Assembly: GCA_001603805.1 (NCBI GenBank)
Contig: LUZY01000010.1
Coordinates: 1 to 64,000, forward strand
Length of the DNA stretch: 64,000 nt
Direction: 5' to 3'
Origin: Deferribacterales bacterium Deferri_01
Lineage (GTDB): Bacteria; Chrysiogenota; Deferribacteres; Deferribacterales; Geovibrionaceae
This document shows positions 26,208 through 34,019 of the stretch, piece by piece (within the stretch, counting starts at the first letter, position 1; every line of letters begins with the position of its first letter). Made by a program: the position numbers and the translations under genes. Below the pieces are notes generated by a model. That model saw only the letters and a program-made list of their open reading frames with translations, did not search any database and was not told where the DNA came from.

Positions 26208-27198
26208 TAACTTCTTCCGTGATCATTTCATTTATTCTCACAGCCTTACGCACGCCTAACGTACCTATATGACCGAAAAATTTCTTTTTGTTGTTGATAA
26301 ATATACCAGCAGGAGTGCCCGCCTTAACATCCATCATAACCAGATCGCCTTCCTGAAGATTCATTATCTCTTCAATGGTAAGAGTGGTATGCCCAAGGGA
26401 TGCACGCAGAGGAATCTTAATCTCTTCAAGCATATCAAGAATATGCTTTTCATTATCCCCGAACTTGCCTTTCTTGGCGCCTATCAGCCAGTCCTGGCTG
26501 CTGATCTTGCCGAGAACAGGTTCAAGAACAATGGCAGGGATACAGAGGTTCATCATCCCCGTCGCCTCACCGAACTTGATCTCGAAAACCACAAGGATAA
26601 CAACCTCGTTCTGTGCAACAATCTGAATAATATGCGGGCTGTTCTCACTCAGCTCTTTCTTAAAGCGGATATTCTGCACAATCTGCCGCCAGACATCTTC
26701 AAGATCTTTGAGTATCAGGCTTAATATACCCTCTATTATGTGCTGCTCAAGGCTCGTAAGCTCACGGGTTTGAAACAGCGGCTGTCCCGGACCGCCCAGA
26801 AGCTTGTCAACTATGGGAAAAACAAGTGACGGGTTTATCTCCAACACCGCATTTCCTTCCATAGGTATCATACTTATAATGTTAAAGCTGGTAGGGTCTG
26901 GGAGAGACATAAGGAACTCTCCGTATGTCATCTGATCCACACTAACCAGAGTTATGTCTGTGATGGTACGCAGAAAGTTTGAAAGCGAGGATGAAAAGTT
27001 GCGCGCAAACTTATCATGAAGATTTCGGATAGAACGAAGCTGCTCTTTTGATACCCTGTCCGGTCTGCGGAAATCGTAAACCGAAATCTTTTTAGGCACA
27101 AAGTCAAGCTGCTGTATCGAATTATCCGATAAATCGTCCTCCGTGGATACGGTGGACAACAGCGCATCAATCTCTTCCTGACTTAAAATATCTGCCAT
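26188..27198 (-). CDS. fliM: Flagellar motor switch protein FliM
   Basis: 336-aa C-ring protein. It begins MADILSQEEIDALLS, the N-terminal CheY-P-binding segment, followed by the CheC-like middle domain (from about 45, RPDRVSKEQLRSIRNLHDKFARN) and a C-terminal SpoA domain (LRASLGHTTLTIEEIMNLQEGDLV). The first 44 nt are repeated twice upstream, each copy followed by a three-hairpin element. GGAGTAATAGG upstream of the true ATG can serve as binding site and comes right after the stop of the upstream mini-ORF. Confidence 0.96.
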   Translation of the reverse strand: MADILSQEEIDALLSTVSTEDDLSDNSIQQLDFVPKKISVYDFRRPDRVSKEQLRSIRNLHDKFARNFSSSLSNFLRTITDITLVSVDQMTYGEFLMSLPDPTSFNIISMIPMEGNAVLEINPSLVFPIVDKLLGGPGQPLFQTRELTSLEQHIIEGILSLILKDLEDVWRQIVQNIRFKKELSENSPHIIQIVAQNEVVILVVFEIKFGEATGMMNLCIPAIVLEPVLGKISSQDWLIGAKKGKFGDNEKHILDMLEEIKIPLRASLGHTTLTIEEIMNLQEGDLVMMDVKAGTPAGIFINNKKKFFGHIGTLGVRKAVRINEMITEEVNEERSG

Positions 27199-27201
27199 AT
27201 A

Positions 27202-27393
27202 TTAACCTATTACTCCGTTTATGCCTGTAATGTTGTCCACAGATGTTCCCACGGATGGGAACACGCCGTGCGAAGCGAAACCGCATTCTATGCGGTGCGA
27301 GCGTGTACGGGAAAAAGACAGAGATGTACTTTTTTCCGTTATTAAGTCAGACAACAGCGCATCAATCTCTTCCTGACTTAAAATATCTGCCAT
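27202..27393 (-). CDS. Mini-ORF with FliM N-terminal CheY-binding segment (copy A)
   Basis: 63 codons. Residues 1-15 are identical to FliM (MADILSQEEIDALLS); the rest is translation of the inserted three-hairpin element and flank (ending NITGINGVIG). Its stop is 3 nt before the fliM ATG, and its start has the same upstream leader as fliM, so it may be translated by re-initiation. Whether a stable peptide is made is unknown; the non-FliM part looks like read-through of structured DNA. Confidence 0.35.
   Translation of the reverse strand: MADILSQEEIDALLSDLITEKSTSLSFSRTRSHRIECGFASHGVFPSVGTSVDNITGINGVIG
27244..27346 (-). repeat. Three-hairpin element, fliM copy A
   Basis: Minus-strand order: leader CTTAATAACG (plus 27337-27346), A/T-rich left hairpin (27307-27339) with CATCTCTG loop and one mismatch, joiner TACACGCTCGC, middle hairpin ACCGCA/TGCGGT (27280-27296), joiner TTCGCTTCGCACGGCG, right hairpin TGTTCCC-ATCCGT-GGGAACA (27244-27263). 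Confidence 0.88.
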
Positions 27394-27396
27394 ATA

Positions 27397-27588
27397 TTAA
27401 CCTATTACTCCGTTTATGCCTGTAATGTTGTCCACAGATGTTCCCACGGATGGGAACACGCCGTGCGAAGCGAAACCGCATTCTATGCGGTGCGAGCGTG
27501 TACGGAAAAAAGACAGAGATGTACTTTTTTCCGTTATTAAGTCAGACAACAGCGCATCAATCTCTTCCTGACTTAAAATATCTGCCAT
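27397..27588 (-). CDS. Mini-ORF with FliM N-terminal CheY-binding segment (copy B)
   Basis: 63 codons, identical to copy A except Phe for Ser at residue 28. Its ATG is preceded by AAAGGTAGCAA, a leader different from that of fliM and copy A, and AGG is suitably placed as a binding site. This may be the original translation start region of fliM. It is the first reading frame after cheB on this strand. Confidence 0.35.
   Translation of the reverse strand: MADILSQEEIDALLSDLITEKSTSLSFFRTRSHRIECGFASHGVFPSVGTSVDNITGINGVIG
27439..27541 (-). repeat. Three-hairpin element, fliM copy B
   Basis: As copy A, but the left hairpin stem is a perfect 11-bp pairing (ACGGAAAAAAG/CTTTTTTCCGT), suggesting this is the less mutated copy. 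Confidence 0.88.
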
Positions 27589-27624
27589 TTGCTACCTTTT
27601 GTCATTTATTAAAGGTCTATTTAC

Positions 27625-27667
27625 GTGAAAGACCCCTTTTTAGGCAAAAAGTGTTCTTTCACACTTT
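27625..27667 (-). other. Alternative hairpins between cheB and fliM
   Basis: GTGAAAGA (27625-27632) pairs with TCTTTCAC (27655-27662), enclosing a second helix CTTTTT/AAAAAG (27636-27641, 27646-27651). The overlapping pair AAAGTGT (27648-27654) and ACACTTT (27661-27667) forms a terminator-like hairpin followed by T on the minus strand. The two folds exclude each other. Confidence 0.5.
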
Positions 27668-27742
27668 CTCCCCAAAACCCCAATTGCTCCGCAGAAAAGA
27701 AATTCTTTTCAGAAGAATTAATACGGGGTTTAAGCTCCCTGT

Positions 27743-28828
27743 TTACTTACAGTGGAATATTATCCTGTTAAATATATCGTCAAGGGAAACAATTTCATCA
27801 GCTATTCCAGCCTCGACCACAGCACGGGGCATACCGTAAACAATGCTTGATTCCTCATCCTGTGCAATAACGTTTCCACCCTTAAGTTTAAGGAGCTGGA
27901 GACCTTTCTTGCCGTCAGCACCCATACCTGTCATTATTACTCCAAGCGCATCTCTTCCCGCAACTTCTGCAACAGACGCCGCCGTAACATCCACACTGGG
28001 TACATGAAGATGACCACCTGCCTCAGGATTAAGCTCCGTGACGTAATTAGCGCCGATTTTCTTTATCCTCAAATGCTGACCGCCTTTAGCAATATATACT
28101 GTGTTCGGTTCAAGCTTTTCGTTCCCTTGCGATTCTATAACTGTCAGCTTGCTCAGAGAATTAAGCCTCTGTGCGAGAGACTGGGTAAAATTGGGCGGCA
28201 TATGCTGAACCACAACAATAGGAACGCCTAGATCCGCAGGAAGCCTTGGTATAACTTTCTGCAAGGACTGAGGACCTCCGGTGGAAGTGCCGATTATCAC
28301 AATTCTTTTATGACCCGGCTTGGAGATTATTTTTGTTTGTGCAGAAGGAGCCGCAGGACTCTGAACTCCAGCAGCCGTAGACGCAGGTCTTGCAAATGAC
28401 GAAGGACGAAGCCTTCTCATCAGGTTTTTTCTTCTGGCAAACTGTTTTATCTTGTTCCGCAGATCATCTTCTATATTCATAACGCCGAAGCTGGCGAATG
28501 ATTTTTCTTTCGGTATAAAGTCCACAGCGCCCAAATCAAGGGCTTTCATAGTGGCTTCTGCTCCTTCGGTGGTAAGCGAGCTGACCATAATGACGGGCAA
28601 CGGATTTTCGCTCATTATTTTTTCAAGAGCGGTCAGTCCGTCCATTCTGGGCATCTCGATGTCAAGAGTCATGACGTCAGGTTTAAGATTTCTTGCCATT
28701 TCCACAGCATCCAGCCCGTTACGCCCCTGACCGATTATCTCAATCTCGGTATCCTTGGCGAGCATGGATTCAATGGCCTTTCTCATAAAAGCGGAATCAT
28801 CGACAATAACAACTTTGATTTTATTCAT
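27743..28828 (-). CDS. cheB: Chemotaxis methylesterase CheB
   Basis: 361 aa: receiver domain (VIVDDSAFMRKAIES, phospho-Asp in VMTLDIEMPRMDG), linker, and the C-terminal esterase/glutamine deamidase with the catalytic Ser in IGTSTGGPQSL, His in VVQHMPPNFT and Asp in TGMGADGKKG. It removes methyl groups added by CheR. Start overlaps the fliA stop by 8 nt. Confidence 0.97.
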   Translation of the reverse strand: MNKIKVVIVDDSAFMRKAIESMLAKDTEIEIIGQGRNGLDAVEMARNLKPDVMTLDIEMPRMDGLTALEKIMSENPLPVIMVSSLTTEGAEATMKALDLGAVDFIPKEKSFASFGVMNIEDDLRNKIKQFARRKNLMRRLRPSSFARPASTAAGVQSPAAPSAQTKIISKPGHKRIVIIGTSTGGPQSLQKVIPRLPADLGVPIVVVQHMPPNFTQSLAQRLNSLSKLTVIESQGNEKLEPNTVYIAKGGQHLRIKKIGANYVTELNPEAGGHLHVPSVDVTAASVAEVAGRDALGVIMTGMGADGKKGLQLLKLKGGNVIAQDEESSIVYGMPRAVVEAGIADEIVSLDDIFNRIIFHCK

Positions 28829-29558
28829 AGAACTCTTTCAGCCTCCTTTTAAGCTTCGTCACGGCCGCAGAGTGGATTTGAGAAACCCTTGACTCCGTAA
28901 TGTTCAGAACCTCTGCAATCTCTTTCATGGTAAGTTCTTCGTAATAATAAAGAGTTATGGCATATTTCTCTTTTTCGGGGAGACTGTCTATCTCTTCGCC
29001 GAGTCTTTCTATGAGTTTATTCTTCACCGCCTCATCTTCAGGGGTGAGTCCTTTACTTTTAATGAAATCTATAAGATTGTTTTCACCTTCACTGCCGACA
29101 GATTCATCAAGACTCAAAAGTTTGTCATTATCCTGGAGTTCAAGAAGACGGTAAACCTCTTTCGCCTCAAAATCGCTCCCGGCGACTATTTCCTCAACAG
29201 AAGGGCGGGCTCCATGCTCACGGTAGGTTTTCTCGATGAACGCCTCAAGCTGCTTCAGTCTGGTGCGCACATTTCTCGGCAGGAAGTCCAGACTTCTGAG
29301 AGTGTCAAGGATAGAACCTTTGATACGTCTTTCCGCAAATGTATAAAAATTAACGTTTCTGTCTTTGTCAAAGCGGTCCATACTCTCGATAAGACCTACG
29401 CAGGCAGAGGAATACAGATCATCTAGATCCACACTGTCGGGGAGGGACGCACTCATACGGATAACCCATGATTTTATTCTGGGCATAAATTCTGCTATTA
29501 TCTCCTCCCTCTCTTTGGGAGAAAATCTGTTCACTGCGCCGCCTGCCTCGTATTGCAT
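28821..29558 (-). CDS. fliA: Flagellar sigma factor sigma-28 (FliA)
   Basis: About 245 aa. Region 2 (SVDLDDLYSSACVGLIESMDRFD, FYTFAERRIKGSILDTLRSLDFLPR), region 3 (ARPSVEEIV) and region 4 with its helix-turn-helix (LTMKEIAEVLNITESRVSQIHSAAVTKLK). The ATG at 29558 overlaps the previous stop (TGATG) with AGGAAG upstream. It should direct late flagellar and chemotaxis promoters such as the candidates upstream of cheA and of the 92-aa/PilZ operon. Confidence 0.95.
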   Translation of the reverse strand: MQYEAGGAVNRFSPKEREEIIAEFMPRIKSWVIRMSASLPDSVDLDDLYSSACVGLIESMDRFDKDRNVNFYTFAERRIKGSILDTLRSLDFLPRNVRTRLKQLEAFIEKTYREHGARPSVEEIVAGSDFEAKEVYRLLELQDNDKLLSLDESVGSEGENNLIDFIKSKGLTPEDEAVKNKLIERLGEEIDSLPEKEKYAITLYYYEELTMKEIAEVLNITESRVSQIHSAAVTKLKRRLKEFYE

Positions 29559-29761
29559 CAAAGTATCTTCCTGTAGTTAATCATTATCTTGTCTATATAG
29601 AAGAAAAGCTTTTCAGTCACATAATAAATAATGAAAAACATTATAATGTCCCTCGTTACATAAGTCAATTTTACCTCAAGCAGAAAGAACTTGTAAACAA
29701 AGGAAGAGACAAAGGCAATTGTAGCAAGCATCAAAGCGATTTCTCTGTGCAGAAATGTCAT
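29558..29761 (-). CDS. Small two-helix membrane protein between flhG and fliA
   Basis: 67 aa, two predicted membrane helices (about 8-28 and 37-56), no known family. It overlaps flhG by 4 nt and fliA by 1 nt, so it is translationally coupled and very probably real. Its location suggests a role in motility, unproven. Confidence 0.65.
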   Translation of the reverse strand: MTFLHREIALMLATIAFVSSFVYKFFLLEVKLTYVTRDIIMFFIIYYVTEKLFFYIDKIMINYRKIL

Positions 29762-30603
29762 TTGAAAACCCCCTTAAGAAGGCTGTAAAGTCCTTCTCTA
29801 CGTGAATTTTCAGCAGGCAGACCGAGAATATTGCGGGCTATATTATAAATATCCCTTGAATATGAGCCATTCTGGTTAATTTCGCATACAGGCTTCTGAA
29901 ACTTAACAGAGCTGATCACCTGTTTGTCTTCCCGGAGGTGCCCGAGGAGATCAAGCTCCACATCAAGGAATTTTTTAGCAACATTTTTCATGCTCATGTA
30001 GATGTTTTTTACACCGTTTACGTCATCTACTCTGTTAAGCACAAAGCGAATGCGGTTTATGCCGTGGTCAAAGTGAACCACCTTCATAAATGCATAAGCA
30101 TCTGTTATAGCAGTAGGTTCGGGCTGAGTTATAACTATCACAGTGTCAGCGATAGCGGCAAACTTCGTCACCGTTTCGGAGATTCCCGCACCTGTATCGA
30201 ACAGAATATAATCGTAGGATGAGTCAAGATTTACAAAGATTTCCACAATCTTCTCAAAGTCTTCTTCATTCAGATTGGTAAGATCCGAAAACCCGCTTGA
30301 GGCGGGTATAACGTCAAATCCGTAAACATCTTTTTTTATTACGCTGTCTATTTCCACTTCACCCAGCATATATTTTCTTATGGAAGCGGTAACTGTGAGA
30401 TTAAGCAGAATATCAACATTGGCGAGTCCCAAGTCTGCATCAAAAACAAGAACTTTTTTCCCCATTTTGGCAAGCCAGTAGGCAAGGTTTACCACAAAAT
30501 TGGTTTTTCCCACCCCGCCTTTGCCGCTGGAGACGGAAATATACTTCGCTCGCCGTTTTTTATCCCACGCTTTTCGTCTTAAATTGTGCGCCTGATCTGT
30601 CAT
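29758..30603 (-). CDS. flhG: MinD-like ATPase FlhG
   Basis: 281 aa. Deviant Walker A SSGKGGVGKTN (about residues 26-35), Walker-type VFDADLGLANVD and LFDTGAGIS. The N-terminal basic stretch (LRRKAWDKKRRAK) stands where the FlhF-activating helix of FlhG lies. It controls flagellar number with FlhF. Start overlaps the flhF stop by 4 nt. Confidence 0.94.
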   Translation of the reverse strand: MTDQAHNLRRKAWDKKRRAKYISVSSGKGGVGKTNFVVNLAYWLAKMGKKVLVFDADLGLANVDILLNLTVTASIRKYMLGEVEIDSVIKKDVYGFDVIPASSGFSDLTNLNEEDFEKIVEIFVNLDSSYDYILFDTGAGISETVTKFAAIADTVIVITQPEPTAITDAYAFMKVVHFDHGINRIRFVLNRVDDVNGVKNIYMSMKNVAKKFLDVELDLLGHLREDKQVISSVKFQKPVCEINQNGSYSRDIYNIARNILGLPAENSRREGLYSLLKGVFK

Positions 30604-31937
30604 CTTTCACTCCAGAACCCCGGAATATCCTTGAGGATCTGACTAGCAATCTTCCTGCCATCAGGAATTTCCATATCATCAGGGACATTCTGTCCGGTGG
30701 AAAGAAGCAGGACAGGGGTCTTTTTACGGATCGGCAGATTCACCATGGGACCAAAGTATTTTGTTTCATCAAGCTTGGTAAAAACAACATATTCCGGCAT
30801 GAGGGCGCTGTAGTTTTCAAATGTTTCAGCCATTTCAACGTGGTTGCTGCTCATGGACATAACAAGAGCAACAGTCATCCTGTCTCCGGCGCTTAGAAAG
30901 CTGCGGAGGTCGCCTATTTGTTCAGTATCAAACTGGCTTCTGCCCATTGAGTCAACAAACACATAGTCATAGCCTTCGGTGCGGGCGAGTATAGCCTGCA
31001 GTTCTTCCGGGCTTGATGCCACCTGAAGGGGAATATCCACAATTTCAGCGTAGGTTTTAAGCTGCTCCACCGCCCCTATCCTGAAATTATCTATAGTGAT
31101 AAGACTCACCCTTTTTTTAAGTTTAAGGGAGAGGTTGGCGGCTATTTTTGCAACAGTGGTGGTTTTCCCCACTCCCGTAGGACCGACAAAGGCAACTATC
31201 TTCCTGTTTAGGGATGAAAAGTAATCCTTTTCGATGGGGATAAGATCGCCCAGAAGCTGAACGATAAGGTTACGGATCTGGCTTCTGGTAAGCCCCGCTG
31301 TGGCACGTTTTTCTATACGTTTGAGAAATTTATAGGCAATAACATCGTCCACGCCGTTTTTAACCATCAGAGAGTAAAACTCCTTGAGCTGTTCCGGCAG
31401 GTCGACAACAATATTTTCAGTGAGTGCGCTTTTCATCTCAAGCATCTGCTTCTTGATTTCAGCAACGTCGGTTATAAGACTCTCAAAGCGGTTCAGACCG
31501 AGAGTGTTTATCAGTTCGGCCAGCTTATCCACCCCGCCCTGCGGATATGTGTCAGCCTGTGGCTGCCTTGCCTGACGTGATGTTTCCGAGCGGTACACAG
31601 TCTCTTTCTGCGGACGCCTGATGTCTTCAGCGAATGTATCAGGTTTAAAATCCTCTTCCTTTTTAGGTTCTGCTATCTTTCCGAACCCGTTGTATGTTGA
31701 GCCTGCATTATGCGGTTTTGGTCTTGCCGCTTTTGCCTTGGCTGTTTTTTCCATTAATATGCGCTCATCCATGTCCACTGCGGCAGTAACTTCGATGAGA
31801 GGCTTGGAGAAAAGACCGAAGCTGCTGTTTTTCACGACTTTTCTGGTGGAGAGAATAACAGCCTCAGAGCCAAGCTCCTGCTTTATCATCCTCATCGCTT
31901 CCGCCATGTCGTATGCTTCGTACTTTTTTATCTTCAT
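30600..31937 (-). CDS. flhF: SRP-type GTPase FlhF
   Basis: 445 aa: basic N-terminal B domain (MKIKKYEAYDMAEAMRMIKQELGSEAVILSTRKV), variable linker, N domain, and the G domain with P-loop GPTGVGKTTTVAKIAA, SLITIDNFRIGAVEQL, VFVDSMGRS and TKLDE. It sets the polar site of flagellar assembly. Start overlaps the flhA stop by 4 nt. Confidence 0.95.
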   Translation of the reverse strand: MKIKKYEAYDMAEAMRMIKQELGSEAVILSTRKVVKNSSFGLFSKPLIEVTAAVDMDERILMEKTAKAKAARPKPHNAGSTYNGFGKIAEPKKEEDFKPDTFAEDIRRPQKETVYRSETSRQARQPQADTYPQGGVDKLAELINTLGLNRFESLITDVAEIKKQMLEMKSALTENIVVDLPEQLKEFYSLMVKNGVDDVIAYKFLKRIEKRATAGLTRSQIRNLIVQLLGDLIPIEKDYFSSLNRKIVAFVGPTGVGKTTTVAKIAANLSLKLKKRVSLITIDNFRIGAVEQLKTYAEIVDIPLQVASSPEELQAILARTEGYDYVFVDSMGRSQFDTEQIGDLRSFLSAGDRMTVALVMSMSSNHVEMAETFENYSALMPEYVVFTKLDETKYFGPMVNLPIRKKTPVLLLSTGQNVPDDMEIPDGRKIASQILKDIPGFWSER

Positions 31938-34015
31938 ATCTTAATCTCCAGCATGCCTAGGCTCTCTATCCTGACATTCTCGCTTATTTCATTGTGGGAT
32001 ATGACATTAATATTCTTGATAAACTTCTCCGCAAAGCGGCGCATAGCCGAACGGAGCGGAGGTGAAATAACAAGCACGGGGCTGAATCCCTTCTGTGTCA
32101 CCTCATCCACTTTGCCTATCATCTTTGAAAGTATCTTCTGCGCCGCAAGGGGATCTATAAGTATATCCTTTCCTTCGTCTCCCTGCTGTAAGTTTTTAGC
32201 GAGAAGCTGTTCAACCTCAGACGGCAGGGTAAAAACATAAAGCGCTCCGTCCGGTGCAAGGAGGCTTTCCGTTATCTGCCTTTTTAACGACAGGCGCACA
32301 CGCTCCGTAAGGGCCTCCACATCCTTAAGCTGCACTCCGTAAGAGGCAAGAACCTCCAGAATGCTCCGCAGGTTACGGATGGATATTTTCTCTCTCAGGA
32401 GGTTCTGCAATACTCTGTTGACAGTTCCAAGATCCAGTATCGAGGGGACAAGGTCATCCACAAGTTTGGGATATTTTTCCTTAACACCATTGAGCAGCTC
32501 CATTGTTTCCTGCCTGCCGATGAGTTCTCCGGCGTGGGACTTTATAACTTCTGTCAGGTGTGTGGCGATAACCGTTGCGGGGTCAACAATGGTGAAGCCG
32601 TTAAGCTCCGCCTTTTCCTTCTGGCGTTCATCAACCCACTTTGCAGCCAGCCCGAAAGCGGGCTCTTTTGTGGCTATACCGTCTATTTTATCAACACTCC
32701 CTTCGGGGTTCATTACAAGAAATTTATCGGGAAAAATCGTCCCGCCTGCGACCTTGACCCCTTTGAGGAGTATGCTGTATCCGTTGCCGTCAAGTTGAAG
32801 GTTATCCCTTATCCTTACGGGGGGGACAATTATTCCAAGTTCGAGGGCTATCTGCTTGCGTATGGACTTAATGCGGTTCAGGAGCGTTCCGCCTTGCGCC
32901 GAATCCACAAGAGGGATGAGGCTGAATCCGATACCAAGTTCCATGGTATCCATCTCCAGAAGTTCTTTAACCTCTTCCTCTTCCGTTGCGGGTTTGCGTT
33001 CCTCTTCAAGCTCCTCTTCCTCTTCATCCGGTCTTTCCGCACTCTTTTTAACAGAGTAGGCTATGCCGAAAAATATCGCAGAAAGGAACAGGAAAGGGAA
33101 AAAGGGCATTCCCGGAACAACTGCAAAAAACAGAAGTATGCCGCCTGTTATGTAAAGAACCCTTGTACTGCGGAAAAGCTGTCTGGCAAGCTGTCCGCTC
33201 AGGTCTTTATCACCGCCGCCTGCACGGGAAACAATAAGACCCGCCGCAGTGGAGACTATGAGCGAGGGAATCTGGCTCACCAGACCGTCGCCCACTGTGA
33301 GTATGGTGAAAACTCCTGCCGCATCCGCCACGTCCATTCCGTTCTGGAGAACACCGATGGCAAGACCGCCTAAAATATTTATACCTGTGATTATAAGCCC
33401 TGCAACGGCGTCACCGCGAACAAACTTGCTCGCACCGTCCATAGCTCCGTAATAGTCTGCTTCCTGCTGAATCTTTGCTCTTTTCGCCTTTGCGCCTGCT
33501 TCGTCAATGAGCCCTGCGTTAAGGTCGGCATCGATACTCATCTGTTTACCGGGCATAGCGTCCAGTGTGAATCTTGCCGCAACTTCCGCTATACGTCCGG
33601 AACCCTTGGTAATAACCATGAAGTTAATCAGGACAAGGATAAGGAAAATAATAACGCCCACTACATAGTTTCCACCAACTACATACTGACCAAAAGCCTG
33701 AATAACGTGTCCGGCTGCGCCTTCCCCGCTTGAACCGTTGAGGAGGATTCGCCTTGTGGATGCAACGTTAAGAGAGAGCCTGAAAAGCGTAATAATCAGC
33801 AGAACCGAAGGAAAAGTGGAGAATTTTAACGGCTCGTCAGCGTAGATCGCAACCATAAGTATCAGAACAGAAAGGGCAATACTGCACACCAGAAGAAGGT
33901 CGAGCAGTACCGCAGGCATAGGCAGAACCATTACTATGATTATGCCGATAAAAAACAGACCGAAGCCTATTTCCCCCTGCTTTATCATTCTGGTCATCAG
34001 GTTTGATTGAGCCAC
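31934..34015 (-). CDS. flhA: Flagellar export apparatus protein FlhA
   Basis: 693 aa. Eight N-terminal membrane segments (about 15-310) with the cytoplasmic FHIPEP loop containing ARFTLDAMPGKQMSIDADLNAGLID, then a charged Glu-rich linker and the C-terminal domain that docks chaperone-substrate complexes. Normal length. Starts 4 nt after the flhB stop. Confidence 0.97.
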   Translation of the reverse strand: MAQSNLMTRMIKQGEIGFGLFFIGIIIVMVLPMPAVLLDLLLVCSIALSVLILMVAIYADEPLKFSTFPSVLLIITLFRLSLNVASTRRILLNGSSGEGAAGHVIQAFGQYVVGGNYVVGVIIFLILVLINFMVITKGSGRIAEVAARFTLDAMPGKQMSIDADLNAGLIDEAGAKAKRAKIQQEADYYGAMDGASKFVRGDAVAGLIITGINILGGLAIGVLQNGMDVADAAGVFTILTVGDGLVSQIPSLIVSTAAGLIVSRAGGGDKDLSGQLARQLFRSTRVLYITGGILLFFAVVPGMPFFPFLFLSAIFFGIAYSVKKSAERPDEEEEELEEERKPATEEEEVKELLEMDTMELGIGFSLIPLVDSAQGGTLLNRIKSIRKQIALELGIIVPPVRIRDNLQLDGNGYSILLKGVKVAGGTIFPDKFLVMNPEGSVDKIDGIATKEPAFGLAAKWVDERQKEKAELNGFTIVDPATVIATHLTEVIKSHAGELIGRQETMELLNGVKEKYPKLVDDLVPSILDLGTVNRVLQNLLREKISIRNLRSILEVLASYGVQLKDVEALTERVRLSLKRQITESLLAPDGALYVFTLPSEVEQLLAKNLQQGDEGKDILIDPLAAQKILSKMIGKVDEVTQKGFSPVLVISPPLRSAMRRFAEKFIKNINVISHNEISENVRIESLGMLEIKI

Positions 34016-34019
34016 TTAA

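Larger units (their letters stand above)
27155..27588. repeat. 195-bp tandem duplication carrying the 5-prime end of fliM
   Basis: Units 27199-27393 and 27394-27588 differ at a single base (G/A near 27311/27506). Each contains, on the minus strand, the first 44 nt of fliM, a TGA seam, one three-hairpin element and an 89-nt 3-prime flank that leads into the next fliM start; the intact fliM 5-prime end (27155-27198) forms the final partial copy. Confidence 0.95.

Noticed and set aside
27202-27588. Three tandem full fliM paralogues
   Set aside because: Only the first 44 nt of fliM are duplicated; the rest of each unit is the hairpin element and flank, so these are not paralogues.
32534-33373. 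Long plus-strand open frame opposite flhA
   Set aside because: Antisense shadow of the conserved FlhA coding sequence.
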